A stretch of 64,000 nt of DNA, from the NCBI RefSeq assembly GCF_000621125.1, contig NZ_KK211214.1, forward strand, positions 995,300-1,059,299. Direction: 5' to 3'. Within the stretch, counting starts at the first letter, position 1. Each line of letters opens with the position of its first letter. The DNA comes from Maribacter antarcticus DSM 21422 (lineage in GTDB: Bacteria; Bacteroidota; Bacteroidia; Flavobacteriales; Flavobacteriaceae). Position numbers and translations under genes: made by a program. A model generated the notes under the pieces. It did no database searches. It was not told the DNA's origin and saw only the letters and a program-made list of their open reading frames with translations. This document shows positions 1 through 9,699 of this stretch, in pieces.

Positions 1-1535
1 TAGTAGATAACCCAGGTATTAGAGGAATTGTTTTAGGTTCTCACGGTCTATTTACTTGGGGTGATACTTCTTATGACTGTTATATGAATAGTCTTGAAGT
101 TATTGAAATGGCTTCTGAATTCATTGAAACTAAAATTAAAGAAAAAGGGAGTGTTTTTGGTGGTCAAAAAATTAACAGCGTACCAAAAGAAAAGCGGCTA
201 GACAAAGCTGCACAACTAATGCCCTTATTAAGAGGCTTATGTTCTTCTGAAAATAGAATGATTGGTCATTTTTCAGATACTGATGTTGTTCTTGAATTTA
301 TAAACAGTAATGATTTAACAAGATTGGCGCCAATGGGAACATCTTGTCCAGATCATTTTTTGAGAACTAAAATTCAGCCTCTAGTTTTAACTTTAGGTGA
401 AAATGAAGATTTATCTGATTCAGACGCCATCTTCAAAAAATTAGAACCAGCTTTTGAAGCTTATAGACAGGAATATGCAGATTACTATAACACGTGTAAA
501 AAGGATAACAGTCCGGCTATGCGTGACGCAAACCCTGTAATTATAATTTATCCTGGAGTTGGTATGTTTAGTTTTGCGAAAAACAAACAAACTACACGGG
601 TAGCGAATGAATTTTACATTAATGCTATTAATGTAATGCGCGGTGCAGAAGCAATTACCTCTTACACATCGTTACCAAGACAAGAAGCTTTTGATATCGA
701 GTACTGGTTGCTAGAAGAAGCAAAATTATCCCGTATGCCAAAAGAACAACCATTATCTCGTAAAGTTGCATTTATAACTGGTGCGGGTGGTGGAATCGGT
801 AAGGCCATTGCAGATAAACTAGCGGCTGAAGGAGCTAATGTAGTTTTAACAGATATAAATGAACAAAGTTTAATTGAAGCTAACGCAACCTACAAAAGGG
901 ATGTGGCAACCTATGTGACTTGTGATGTTACCGATACCATTTCTATTGCAGCTGCCTTTAAGAAAGCATGTGTAACATTTGGGGGTGTAGATATTATTGT
1001 TCACAGTGCCGGTTTGGCGATTTCAAAACCATTGGAGGATACAACCGATCATGACTGGAATATTTTACAAAATATTTTAGTGAAAGGACAGTTTGATTTG
1101 GCAAAACAAGCTGCAGCAACTATGCGTAAACAAGGCTTAGGAGGTAATTATATAGCTATCGCAAGCAAAAATGGTTTGGTTGCAGGGCCAAACAATGTTG
1201 CCTATGGCACGGCAAAAGCGGCACAACAACATATGGTACGTTTGTTAGCTGCGGAATTAGGTAAAGATAAAATTAGAGTAAACACAGTAAACCCAGACGG
1301 TGTAATTATAGGAAGTAAGATTTGGGAAGGTGATTGGGCAGCAGGCAGAGCAAAAGCAAACGGGATCACAGTTGATGAGTTGCCTGCATTTTATGCAAAA
1401 AGAAATTTATTGAATGAAATCATTACCCCAGAGGATATTGCAAATGGTGTATTTACATTAGTAGGTATTCTTGATAAATCAACAGGGAATATAATTAATG
1501 TAGATGGCGGAATGGCCAATGCATTTGTACGATAG
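1..1535 (+). CDS. rhaD: Bifunctional rhamnulose-1-phosphate aldolase / short-chain dehydrogenase (5' end outside window)
   Basis: This gene is cut by the left edge: the reading frame is open from base 3, upstream of the first internal ATG at 84, and already shows the class II aldolase sequence GSHGLFTWGD. The aldolase part splits rhamnulose-1-phosphate into DHAP and L-lactaldehyde. From about 225 residues after the ATG at 84 a complete Rossmann SDR domain follows, with the nucleotide motif TGAGGGIG and a Tyr-x3-Lys site in AYGTAK. In this known fusion family the SDR half is thought to oxidise lactaldehyde. The next genes encode an isomerase, a kinase and a lactate oxidase, which fits L-rhamnose catabolism. 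A strong hairpin follows the stop codon. The family assignment is firm; the exact oxidoreductase step is inferred. Confidence 0.9.
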   Translation, partial: VDNPGIRGIVLGSHGLFTWGDTSYDCYMNSLEVIEMASEFIETKIKEKGSVFGGQKINSVPKEKRLDKAAQLMPLLRGLCSSENRMIGHFSDTDVVLEFINSNDLTRLAPMGTSCPDHFLRTKIQPLVLTLGENEDLSDSDAIFKKLEPAFEAYRQEYADYYNTCKKDNSPAMRDANPVIIIYPGVGMFSFAKNKQTTRVANEFYINAINVMRGAEAITSYTSLPRQEAFDIEYWLLEEAKLSRMPKEQPLSRKVAFITGAGGGIGKAIADKLAAEGANVVLTDINEQSLIEANATYKRDVATYVTCDVTDTISIAAAFKKACVTFGGVDIIVHSAGLAISKPLEDTTDHDWNILQNILVKGQFDLAKQAAATMRKQGLGGNYIAIASKNGLVAGPNNVAYGTAKAAQQHMVRLLAAELGKDKIRVNTVNPDGVIIGSKIWEGDWAAGRAKANGITVDELPAFYAKRNLLNEIITPEDIANGVFTLVGILDKSTGNIINVDGGMANAFVR

Positions 1536-1555
1536 TTTGTTTGAGTTAGTTTTCT

Positions 1556-1594
1556 TAAGCTTCCATGGACTTTTGTCCATGGAAGCTTATTTTT
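1556..1594 (+). terminator. Hairpin between aldolase and isomerase genes
   Basis: A perfect 15-bp stem (1556-1570 with 1575-1589) encloses a TTTT loop and is followed by a short T-run. It fills most of the 64-bp gap between two genes of the same pathway, so it may be a partial terminator, attenuator or mRNA-processing/stability element rather than a full operon end. Confidence 0.7.
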
Positions 1595-1599
1595 AAAAA

Positions 1600-2895
1600 A
1601 TGAAAAGCTTCTTTATGAGAATAGATAAAAGCCAACTTAGCGATATAAATAAAATACAGGTACAAGGTCACAACGCACGATTTGCTTTTTTGGCTGATAC
1701 GCTATTGGAACAAGGTAAGGACGTAAATACCATCGTTCAAAAACTACAGGATTTTCAGGTAGCCATACCAAGTTGGGCCTTGGGTGCGGGAGGAACCCGT
1801 TTTGGGCGTTTCGGGTTTCAAGGCGAACCATCTAATTTAGAACAAAAAATAGATGATGTTGGCTTAATTCATTCACTAACGCAAACTTCTGGAGCCATAT
1901 CATTACATATTCCATGGGATGTTCCGAATGATTATTCAGCAATCAAAGAACTGGCTGTCTCACATAATATTCTTTTTGACGCTGTCAATTCCAATACATT
2001 CCAAGACCAAAAGAACGCAGCGCAAAGCTATAAATTTGGTTCATTGAGCAATACAAGCAAAGCTGTTCGTGAACAGGCCATTGCGCACAATATTGATGTT
2101 ATTAAAATTGGAGATAAGTTGGGATCCAAGAGCTTGACAGTTTGGCTGGCGGATGGGGCTAATTTCCCTGGACAAAGTAATTTTCAATCTGCCTTACAAA
2201 ACACACAAGAGAGTTTAAAGGATATTTATAGAGGACTTCCTGATGATTGGAAACTTTTCATTGAATACAAACCATACGAACCTAATTTTTATAGTACTGT
2301 AATACAAGATTGGGGCACCTCTTTTATGTTAGCCAACGAATGTGGAGAAAAAGCATATACCCTTGTAGATTTGGGGCACCACTTGCCCAATACCAATATC
2401 GAACAAATCGTTTCTACCCTTATGTCAAAAGGTAAACTAGGAGGGTTCCATTTCAACGATAGTAAATATGGTGATGATGATTTAACCGTAGGGAGTGTAA
2501 AGCCATACGCGCTGTTTTTGATTTTCAACGCCTTGGTATATGGGATGGAAAATAATCCTCAGAATCCGTATCCGGCTTGGATGATCGATGCTAGTCATAA
2601 TCTCAAAGATCCTTTGGAAGATTTAATACAATCCTTGGAGGCCATACAAGAAGCTTATGCAAGAGCGCTGCTTATTGATCAAAAAGTATTGACTGAAGCA
2701 CAACAGAACCATGATATTGTAAAGTGCCAAGAGATTCTTCAAGATGCCTTTCGTACTGATGTTAGGCCATTATTGGAAAAGGCACGCTTGAATCGAGGTG
2801 GAGCCTTGAACCCTATTAGTGCATATCGCTCCTTACATGTGAGAAAAAATCTGGTCAATGAAAGAGGTGCTAATTCCGTAGCCTCAGGACTATAA
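1600..2895 (+). CDS. rhaI: L-rhamnose isomerase-type sugar isomerase
   Basis: The 431-residue protein is of the TIM-barrel sugar isomerase type found with the fused RhaD in Bacteroidota and pseudomonads; it would convert L-rhamnose to L-rhamnulose. Length and overall sequence, including the barrel segments around VDLGHHLPNTNIEQ and GGFHFNDSKYGDDD, agree with that family, and the neighbouring aldolase and kinase support the role. ATGs at 1600 and 1615 are both possible. I see no clear Shine-Dalgarno sequence to choose between them, and the second gives the more usual N-terminus. The gene ends two bases before the kinase frame opens, so the two are surely cotranscribed. Substrate specificity is inferred from context. 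Confidence 0.85.
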   Translation: MKSFFMRIDKSQLSDINKIQVQGHNARFAFLADTLLEQGKDVNTIVQKLQDFQVAIPSWALGAGGTRFGRFGFQGEPSNLEQKIDDVGLIHSLTQTSGAISLHIPWDVPNDYSAIKELAVSHNILFDAVNSNTFQDQKNAAQSYKFGSLSNTSKAVREQAIAHNIDVIKIGDKLGSKSLTVWLADGANFPGQSNFQSALQNTQESLKDIYRGLPDDWKLFIEYKPYEPNFYSTVIQDWGTSFMLANECGEKAYTLVDLGHHLPNTNIEQIVSTLMSKGKLGGFHFNDSKYGDDDLTVGSVKPYALFLIFNALVYGMENNPQNPYPAWMIDASHNLKDPLEDLIQSLEAIQEAYARALLIDQKVLTEAQQNHDIVKCQEILQDAFRTDVRPLLEKARLNRGGALNPISAYRSLHVRKNLVNERGANSVASGL

Positions 2896-2905
2896 CTTGA
2901 TTAAT

Positions 2906-4279
2906 ATGAAAATAAAGGTGACAGCAGTATTCGATATAGGCCGTACCAACAAGAAATTCTTTCTTTTTGATACAAATTTTCAAGAGGTACATCGTGAATA
3001 TTCTCGTTTTGAAGAAATCACGGATGAGGACGGATATCCGACAGAAAATTTAGTTGCTCTAGAAAACTGGGCGAAAAAGATATTTGACGAAATGCTGAAT
3101 TCCAACAAATTTGAAATCGAGGCTTTAAATTTCTCTTGTTATGGGGCTAGTTTAGTTCATATTGACGAGCAAGGAAAACCACTTACACCTCTTTATAATT
3201 ATATGAAGCCGATAGCGGATGAAATTTATGAGTCTTTCTACGATAGTTATGGGCCAGAAAACGAACTCTCTAGAGTAACAGGGTCTCCCAAATTAGGCAT
3301 GCTAAATACCGGAATGCATTTGTATTGGCTAAAACATACGAAGCCAGAAGTTTTTAAGAAGGTTAAATATTCGCTTCACCTTCCGCAGTACCTAAGTTAT
3401 CTCTTTACGGGAATTCCGGTAAGTGAATACACTAGTATCGGGTGTCACACCTTGCTTTGGGATTTTGAAAAGAAGGATTTCCACTCATGGGTGTATAATG
3501 AGGGCATAGATGATAAGTTGCCATCTATTGCTTGCGCTAAAGATACCATACCAGTTAATTATAAAGGGAATATTATCCAAATTGGAACTGGCATTCATGA
3601 TAGCTCTTCCGCACTATTGCCTTATATCCGAAGCATAACTAAAGAATTTTTACTTGTTTCTACTGGTACTTGGAGTATTTCAATTAATCCGTTTAATAAA
3701 GGCATGTTGACCACAGAAGATATTAGAAAAGATTCATTTTTTAACATGCGGGTAGACGGAAGTCCGGTAAAGGTTTCCAGTCTTTTTTTAGGGAATGAGT
3801 ATAAAATTCAAATTAAGGCACTTTCTGAATTGTTCAACGTGCCCGAGGATTATCATAAAACCGTAAAATTCAATCAAGCTATTATATTTGAAATTAATAA
3901 AGATTTTGTGTATATGTTTAAGTGGCATAGCATTGCTTCCGTAAATATGCCGGAAGAGATAAAAATCACCTATGATAAATTTGAGCATGCCTATCACCAA
4001 TTGATGTTAGAATTGGTATTATTACAAGAGAAAAGTATAAGATCCGCTATAGGTGATGTGAAAATCAAGAAATTGTATGTGGATGGAGGATTTAGTGATA
4101 ACGAAGTCTATATTCAGTTACTTTCCCAATACTTAAGTAACATGAAACTTAGCACCACGGATTCTTCTTTAGGTTCGGCTTTGGGAGCTGCCATTGTTAT
4201 TTCTGATATAACCTTGGAACCTAAATTTCTGAAGAAAAATTACGCTTGTAAAAAACACATTTCCCTAATATCAAAATAA
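2906..4279 (+). CDS. rhaB: FGGY-family carbohydrate kinase, probable rhamnulokinase
   Basis: This is an FGGY kinase with the phosphate-binding start AVFDIGRTNKKFF, a second ATP-binding element STGTWSIS around residue 250 and a C-terminal DGGFSDNEVY motif typical of the family. About 457 residues is the normal length. The reading frame is open from a TTG at 2897, but the ATG at 2906 is the more likely start. Position between the isomerase and the lactate dehydrogenase points to rhamnulose as substrate; fuculose or another ketose is possible on sequence alone. The enzyme is cytoplasmic and would provide the substrate of the fused aldolase. Confidence 0.82.
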   Translation: MKIKVTAVFDIGRTNKKFFLFDTNFQEVHREYSRFEEITDEDGYPTENLVALENWAKKIFDEMLNSNKFEIEALNFSCYGASLVHIDEQGKPLTPLYNYMKPIADEIYESFYDSYGPENELSRVTGSPKLGMLNTGMHLYWLKHTKPEVFKKVKYSLHLPQYLSYLFTGIPVSEYTSIGCHTLLWDFEKKDFHSWVYNEGIDDKLPSIACAKDTIPVNYKGNIIQIGTGIHDSSSALLPYIRSITKEFLLVSTGTWSISINPFNKGMLTTEDIRKDSFFNMRVDGSPVKVSSLFLGNEYKIQIKALSELFNVPEDYHKTVKFNQAIIFEINKDFVYMFKWHSIASVNMPEEIKITYDKFEHAYHQLMLELVLLQEKSIRSAIGDVKIKKLYVDGGFSDNEVYIQLLSQYLSNMKLSTTDSSLGSALGAAIVISDITLEPKFLKKNYACKKHISLISK

Positions 4280-4288
4280 ACTATTCAT

Positions 4289-5449
4289 ATGGCCAAGGAA
4301 TTCAACCCCGATTACCCATCTATGGACGATTTAAGAAACAAGGCAATGCTTCGTATCCCGAGGTTTGCATTCGAGTATTTAGACGGTGGTTGTAATGAAG
4401 ATGTAAGTGTTGTTCGTAATACGGCTGAAATTAGAGAAGTACAGTTACAGCCAAGATACTTAAGGAATAAAGGGATAAGTTCTACAAAAACCACGGTAAT
4501 GGGTATGGAGTTTGATGCTCCTTTTGGCATCGCACCAGTAGGGCTACAGGGTTTAATGTGGCCTAATTCTCCAGAGATTTTGGCAAAGGCGGCTCATAAA
4601 AACAAGATACCCTTTATATTGAGTACTGTTACTACGATGCACATAGAGCGCGCCAGCGAATTGACAGAAGGTAATGCTTGGTTTCAATTATATAACCCAG
4701 CGGAAGATTCTTTGCGGGACGATATTTTAAATAGGGCAGAGGCGGCGCAATGCCCGGTGCTTGTGCTACTTTGCGACGTGCCCACTTTTGGTTATCGCCC
4801 AAGGGATATACGTAATGGTTTGGCGCTACCACCAAAAATGTCTATTACTAACATACTCCAAATAATGGGTAAACCAACTTGGGCTTTTAATACCCTAAAA
4901 TATGGGCAGCCTACTTTTGAGACCTTAAAGCCATATACTCCTGAGGGGCTTAATTTAAAGCAACTTGGACAATTTATGGACAAGACTTTTTCGGGTCGTT
5001 TAAATGAAGAACGGATAAAACCTATTCGTGACAAATGGAAAGGAAAATTAGTTTTAAAAGGAGTAGCATCAGAACAGGATGCCCAAGATGCTATTCGCTT
5101 AGGTTTTGACGGAATAATTGTTTCCAATCATGGAGGCAGACAATTAGATGCTGCTCAATCTACAATAAGCTCACTTCCTGGGATAGCTGCTAAATACGGA
5201 GATCAAATAGAAGTAATGATGGATAGCGGACTACGTTCCGGACCTGACATTGCCCGTGCTATGAGTAGCGGTGCTAAGTTCACATTTATGGGACGTTCCT
5301 TCCTTTACGGATGCGGTGCTTTGGGCAATAAAGGGGGTGATCATACTATAAGTATGTTAAAGACCCAATTCAAACAGGTCATGGACCAGTTGTGTTGCGA
5401 ACGGGTAGAAGATTTACCAAAACACCTGATACCAAACGAATCAAAATAG
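4289..5449 (+). CDS. lldD: FMN-dependent alpha-hydroxy-acid (L-lactate) dehydrogenase
   Basis: This 386-residue member of the alpha-hydroxy-acid oxidase family has the FMN-binding barrel, the early FEYLDGG segment, and the conserved SNHGGRQLD motif containing the catalytic His, followed by DSGLRSGPDIARA. It begins 9 bases after the kinase stop. L-lactate is the likely substrate because rhamnose breakdown through RhaD gives L-lactaldehyde and then L-lactate, which this enzyme would oxidise to pyruvate. Glycolate or mandelate oxidases share the fold, so the substrate rests on context. Confidence 0.85.
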   Translation: MAKEFNPDYPSMDDLRNKAMLRIPRFAFEYLDGGCNEDVSVVRNTAEIREVQLQPRYLRNKGISSTKTTVMGMEFDAPFGIAPVGLQGLMWPNSPEILAKAAHKNKIPFILSTVTTMHIERASELTEGNAWFQLYNPAEDSLRDDILNRAEAAQCPVLVLLCDVPTFGYRPRDIRNGLALPPKMSITNILQIMGKPTWAFNTLKYGQPTFETLKPYTPEGLNLKQLGQFMDKTFSGRLNEERIKPIRDKWKGKLVLKGVASEQDAQDAIRLGFDGIIVSNHGGRQLDAAQSTISSLPGIAAKYGDQIEVMMDSGLRSGPDIARAMSSGAKFTFMGRSFLYGCGALGNKGGDHTISMLKTQFKQVMDQLCCERVEDLPKHLIPNESK

Positions 5450-5523
5450 GCTTGTCCAATTTTCACTGAATTATGTTCAGGAGAAGTTGAACCTGACAGG
5501 TCTACAATTAAAACCAACCAATT

Positions 5524-6933
5524 ATGAGCCAAGCACATCTAGAGGAAGAAGTGATAGAAGGGATTGCCGGTGGAGAATTTGAAAGAGAACCTATTCCAGG
5601 GTCCAAACTAAAAGGCTGGAAAAGCTTTTTAGGGATGTATGCAGGAGAACATGCTGCAGGTACGGAATTTATGATTGGCCCTTTGTTTTTGACAGCCGGT
5701 GTAAGTGCATTTGACCTCATCGTTGGACTTCTAATAGGAAACCTTTTAGCGATATTAAGTTGGCGCTTTTTGACTGCAAAAATCGCAGTCGAAAATCGTT
5801 TGACTTTATATTATCAACTTGAGAAAATTTGTGGTAAAAAGCTAGTAATCGGCTATAATTTGGCCAATGGAATACTCTTTTGTTTCTTGGCAGGTTCCAT
5901 GATTACTGTTTCTGCAACGGCTGTTGGTATTCCTTTTGATATGGAAATGCCCAAGTTAACGGATACCATGCCTAATGGGATGACCTGGGTAGTCATTGTA
6001 ATTCTGATAGGGACGGTGATTTCGCTGATTGCATCCAAAGGCTACGATACTGTCTCCAAGGCAGCAAACTGGATGTCGCCGATTATTGTTATAGCTTTTA
6101 TCGCTTGCGGTATTGTAGCTTTAGGGCAGCTTGGAGTAAAAAGCTTCTCGGATTTTTGGAATATTTGGGGGAAAGGTTCAGATCCTTTTCCGGGACAATT
6201 AAAATATACGTTTTGGCATGTTGTTATATGGTCTTGGTTTGCTAATGCGGCAATGCACATAGGAATGTCTGATTTATCGGTATTCAGATTTGCAAAAAAA
6301 GCTAATTCTGGATGGACAAGTGCTGCAGGAATGTATGTTGGGCATTATATGGCTTGGATAGCAGCAGCGCTGTTATATGCTGTTTATTTAAAATCTCCAG
6401 AGGCACAGACATTTCTGTCGAACGGCGAAGCCCCGCCCGTAGCACCGGGACCTCTTGCGAATAATGCTATTGGAATATTCGGAATTATAGCAGTGGTATT
6501 AGCAGGTTGGACTACGGCCAATCCTACCATATATCGAGCAGGTTTGGCATTTCAAGCTATTATACCAAAAGTATCGACCTTTTGGGTAACCATCATAGCA
6601 GGAACAATAGCTACAATAGCTGGGCTCTTTCCTGCATTTGCTATGAAGTTATTGGGGTTTGTAGCCCTGTATGGATTTATTTTGGCACCCTTTGGTGCAA
6701 TCATCGTGTTTGAGCATTTTTTCCATAAGCAGGCTGGAATAGTTAAAAACTATGCTGAGGTAGCCAATATTAAATTTAACAAATCAGTATTCTTTGCTTG
6801 GGCAATAAGTTTTGGACTATTTTATTTTATATCCATTCAGTTCGATGTGTTCTTGTCCTTTGTGACTTTGCCGGCTTGGTTGTTGTGTGGTCTGTTATTT
6901 TTGATTTTTAGTAAGAAGTTTCAAAAAAAATAA
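5524..6933 (+). CDS. NCS1/purine-cytosine permease-like transporter
   Basis: This 469-residue integral membrane protein has about twelve hydrophobic segments, and its N-terminal GWKSFLGMYAGEHAAGTEF and NLLAILSWRF stretches resemble purine/cytosine permease (NCS1) relatives. It closes the rhamnose operon, 74 bases after the dehydrogenase. By position it could import L-rhamnose or another substrate of the pathway, although the family is known for nucleobases, hydantoins and thiamine precursors; no RhaT- or MFS-type transporter is seen here. Substrate unknown. Family assignment is moderately firm; the transport role in rhamnose use is inference. Confidence 0.75.
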   Translation: MSQAHLEEEVIEGIAGGEFEREPIPGSKLKGWKSFLGMYAGEHAAGTEFMIGPLFLTAGVSAFDLIVGLLIGNLLAILSWRFLTAKIAVENRLTLYYQLEKICGKKLVIGYNLANGILFCFLAGSMITVSATAVGIPFDMEMPKLTDTMPNGMTWVVIVILIGTVISLIASKGYDTVSKAANWMSPIIVIAFIACGIVALGQLGVKSFSDFWNIWGKGSDPFPGQLKYTFWHVVIWSWFANAAMHIGMSDLSVFRFAKKANSGWTSAAGMYVGHYMAWIAAALLYAVYLKSPEAQTFLSNGEAPPVAPGPLANNAIGIFGIIAVVLAGWTTANPTIYRAGLAFQAIIPKVSTFWVTIIAGTIATIAGLFPAFAMKLLGFVALYGFILAPFGAIIVFEHFFHKQAGIVKNYAEVANIKFNKSVFFAWAISFGLFYFISIQFDVFLSFVTLPAWLLCGLLFLIFSKKFQKK

Positions 6934-7093
6934 AGGAATGCTCTTTAAAAGATAATCAACCAAACAGTTGGATAATGAGTTAAATGAAAAAGAAATATAA
7001 CTTAATTAAGATTGTTTCTTAATCAAAATTCACACAGGAACTACTTTTGTCTGTTAAAGTGGGGCAGACGTACTTTTTAATAAATGTATCACG

Positions 7094-7290
7094 TTAATTC
7101 CGCATATTCATTCCATAACTTGAATTCCAATACGCACGAGGTGCTGTTCCAGTTTTTTTCTTAAAAATTGTATTGAAGTAATATTCATTTTGAAAACAAA
7201 GAGAGGGCGCAATTTGTTTTATTGGATTAATGGTTCGTGACAACAGATGTTTATCCTCATTGATTCTGAGTTGTAGCTGATATTGTGCAT
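7094..7290 (-). pseudogene. AraC-family regulator, C-terminal fragment
   Basis: The minus-strand frame reads the last part of an AraC/XylS DNA-binding domain: NPIKQIAPSLCFQNEYYF then FKKKTGTAPRAYWNSSYG, i.e. the second helix-turn-helix and C-terminus. The first HTH and the whole effector domain are missing. It begins inside sequence belonging to an unrelated membrane protein, so it is the scar of a deletion. Rhamnose operons of this group usually have an AraC regulator, so this may be what remains of one. Confidence 0.75.
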
Positions 7291-7482
7291 ACGTAACAAC
7301 CAACCCAATAGTGCACTAAGAATAGCCAATATTGCTCCTAAATATATCATTAAATGAATGCCTTCCCGAAGACCTGGTCGTTTTCCATTTAGGGTTAATA
7401 CTTCCTTAAACAGGGCTACTACAAGTATACCAATTGGAAAATGTACGAGCAACGCAGTCTGCCTATAAATTGAAATACCCAA
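7291..7482 (-). pseudogene. DUF2231-like membrane protein, N-terminal fragment
   Basis: The minus-strand frame from 7482 encodes about 60 residues with two hydrophobic segments (LLVHFPIGILVVALF and LMIYLGAILAILSALLGWLL), as at the start of DUF2231-type cytochrome-associated membrane proteins. After GWLL the reading runs out of frame into the AraC fragment. The junction near 7290 is a deletion or recombination point. Not expected to be functional. Confidence 0.6.
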
Positions 7483-7726
7483 TTAAAATCTTCGATATTG
7501 ATTATGGTATATTGTTTTTTGTTGAAATCTAAACGTAGGAACTATCTCAAAGCATAATTTCATGTAAAAAAATCATTTTAAGGCATTCACAAGGTTCGAC
7601 AAGCGTTCTTTTAATCCGTTATATTTACATTTAATTCTTTAGGATAACCAACCAAGTTTCCTTTAACTATTGCTGTGTTGTCGAGTTTTATTCAGATTTC
7701 AAATTTTGAACGATAGAAGTATTTAA

Positions 7727-9265
7727 TTACTTAGGCATAATCAGTTTTAATTTCTGGTTTTTATTTTCAGGATAAAGTGCTTTTTTATTGTTCATTTCTT
7801 CAGATAAAACCTTCATCATGATTTTGAGCTGTTCGGGGTTTTTATCTGCAAGATTATGGATTTCAAGTGGGTCTTGTTTTAAGTGAAATAGTTGATAACG
7901 TGGCTGGCTAGCCACTTGGTAGTGGTAAATAATTTTCCAGTCTGATTGTACCAAACTTGTAAAATAATTGGTACGGTGACTATGTGGGAAATGGTTTAGA
8001 AAAATCTCATCACGCTTTTCATCTTGCAGACCATTCAGCTGATCTTTAAGGTCAAAGCCATCAACAATATAATTCATAGGCGGTTTTACATTTGCTATCC
8101 GACACAATGTAGAAAAAAGGTCTATAATATTACCTTGTTGTTGTTGAACCGCTTTAGGTGTAATAGGTGTTTTTACCTGTGCGGGAGCTTCATTATTTTG
8201 GGAAACCCAAGATGCTATAAATGGCACCCGCATACCACCTTCCCAGTGATTCCCTTTTTTACCTTTCAATGGCGAAGAACTGCTGTAGTCATTTTCAATT
8301 GGCAGTGGTGCATCCGATCCATTATCTCCAAGGAACAATAGCAGGGTGTTTTCTCCTAGTGCTAAATCATTCACATGTTGTAAAATATCTCCTAATGATT
8401 TATCAATACCCTCAATTAATGTAGCATAGGCCTGAGCTTTTTCAGACTTTCCTGAGGTTTTATAGTGATGCTCAAAGCGAGGGTCTGAATAAAAAGGTGC
8501 ATGTACAGCGTAATGGGCCATATTTAGAAAGAAGGGCTTACCTTCCTTTTTGGCTTGTGATATAGCTATATTGGCTTCCAGCGTTAATGCTTCTGTTAAA
8601 AAGATATTTTTACCGTGGTATTTTTCCAAACCAGGTACAGCCCTTTTTTTATTTCCGCCTGTATGTCCAAAACCTTCTGTGCCAAGATAGCTTCCTGGCT
8701 GTCCAATGGAGCTACCTGCAATGTTGACATCAAAACCCAAATTGAGAGGGTTTTCCCCCTCGCTGTTGAAGGGGCCAAAATGTGCTTTGCCAACATGAAT
8801 TGTTTTATAGCCTGCTTGCTGTAAGATTCGCGGAAGTGTTACAGATTCTTTGGTAAGTCCTTTCCAATTCCAGTTTGATGGTCCAAACGCGGTACGATTA
8901 TTTTCTTCAGATTTAATCCAATTGGTCACCCCATGGCGGGCAGAATTCTGCCCGGTTAAAATTGAAGTTCGTGAAGGTGAACAAACCGAGTGGGCATAAA
9001 AATTTGTAAAGCGAATCCCTTGCGCTGCAAGTTTTTGCATATTCGGTGTTTTGTAATAGTCATTCAATGGATATTTTACCAAATTACCATTTGTATCTGT
9101 CAAAAAAGGAACTGAAGTATCCATAAGGCCCATATCGTCCACTAGAAAAATAATAATATTTGGAGGACTATTTTCTTTAGTTTGCGAAATACAAGAGTAA
9201 AGACAAAACAATGACAGCAAAGCAATAAATGAAAATTCAATTTTTAATCTAATGTTGGTTTTCAT
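7727..9265 (-). CDS. Lipoprotein arylsulfatase
   Basis: This 512-residue type I sulfatase has a signal peptide with a lipobox (Cys about residue 25). The metal-binding LVDDMG follows at about 41-46 and the formylglycine signature CSPSRTSILTG starts at Cys95, which an FGE-type enzyme must oxidise for activity. Later features include GKAHFG, HAPFY and FLGDNGSD, all usual for the family. Such enzymes cleave sulfate esters from algal polysaccharides or other sulfated metabolites in the periplasm or at the cell surface. The gene stands alone on the minus strand; the FGE-like gene at 16.7 kb lacks active-site cysteines and is unlikely to mature it. Substrate cannot be told. Confidence 0.9.
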   Translation of the reverse strand: MKTNIRLKIEFSFIALLSLFCLYSCISQTKENSPPNIIIFLVDDMGLMDTSVPFLTDTNGNLVKYPLNDYYKTPNMQKLAAQGIRFTNFYAHSVCSPSRTSILTGQNSARHGVTNWIKSEENNRTAFGPSNWNWKGLTKESVTLPRILQQAGYKTIHVGKAHFGPFNSEGENPLNLGFDVNIAGSSIGQPGSYLGTEGFGHTGGNKKRAVPGLEKYHGKNIFLTEALTLEANIAISQAKKEGKPFFLNMAHYAVHAPFYSDPRFEHHYKTSGKSEKAQAYATLIEGIDKSLGDILQHVNDLALGENTLLLFLGDNGSDAPLPIENDYSSSSPLKGKKGNHWEGGMRVPFIASWVSQNNEAPAQVKTPITPKAVQQQQGNIIDLFSTLCRIANVKPPMNYIVDGFDLKDQLNGLQDEKRDEIFLNHFPHSHRTNYFTSLVQSDWKIIYHYQVASQPRYQLFHLKQDPLEIHNLADKNPEQLKIMMKVLSEEMNNKKALYPENKNQKLKLIMPK

Positions 9266-9699
9266 TTTTTTTTATCATTAGGATACTGCTTTATAGCATA
9301 TAGCGCCAAGGTTGGTCTAAGGTTCGTTGCAGTGATTTAAACTAGAGAAAAATCAACCTAATTTAAAGATAGCTTTTTAAGCATGATTTCTGTTTATGAA
9401 GTTTGCAAGTAATAAAATTTAAATTTTATAGGTAGTGGTTAAGTTGGTTTCTACATCCCCACCTTATAGTAAACAAATCGGTTGAGAGTTATAATGTCGT
9501 CAATACACAACAATGCAAACCATACCCTGCATTCTGCGAAAAGCTACATTTTGGAAAATTAGCTTGGCTAGCCTTTTTTATTGACGGTGAAACAACAAAA
9601 TTAAATCTTAGGTAGCGGCATAAAGAAGCTGTGTGTTTTGTGAGCTTTATTCAAAAGCATAGGCACTAATCAAGACGATTTTAGGATATATTAAATCAA
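9266..9699 (+). other. Intergenic stretch, nothing recognised
   Basis: About 430 bases upstream of the sulfatase with no convincing coding frame on either strand. It should contain the sulfatase promoter (minus strand), but I see no clear consensus. It ends where the hairpin repeat begins. Confidence 0.4.
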
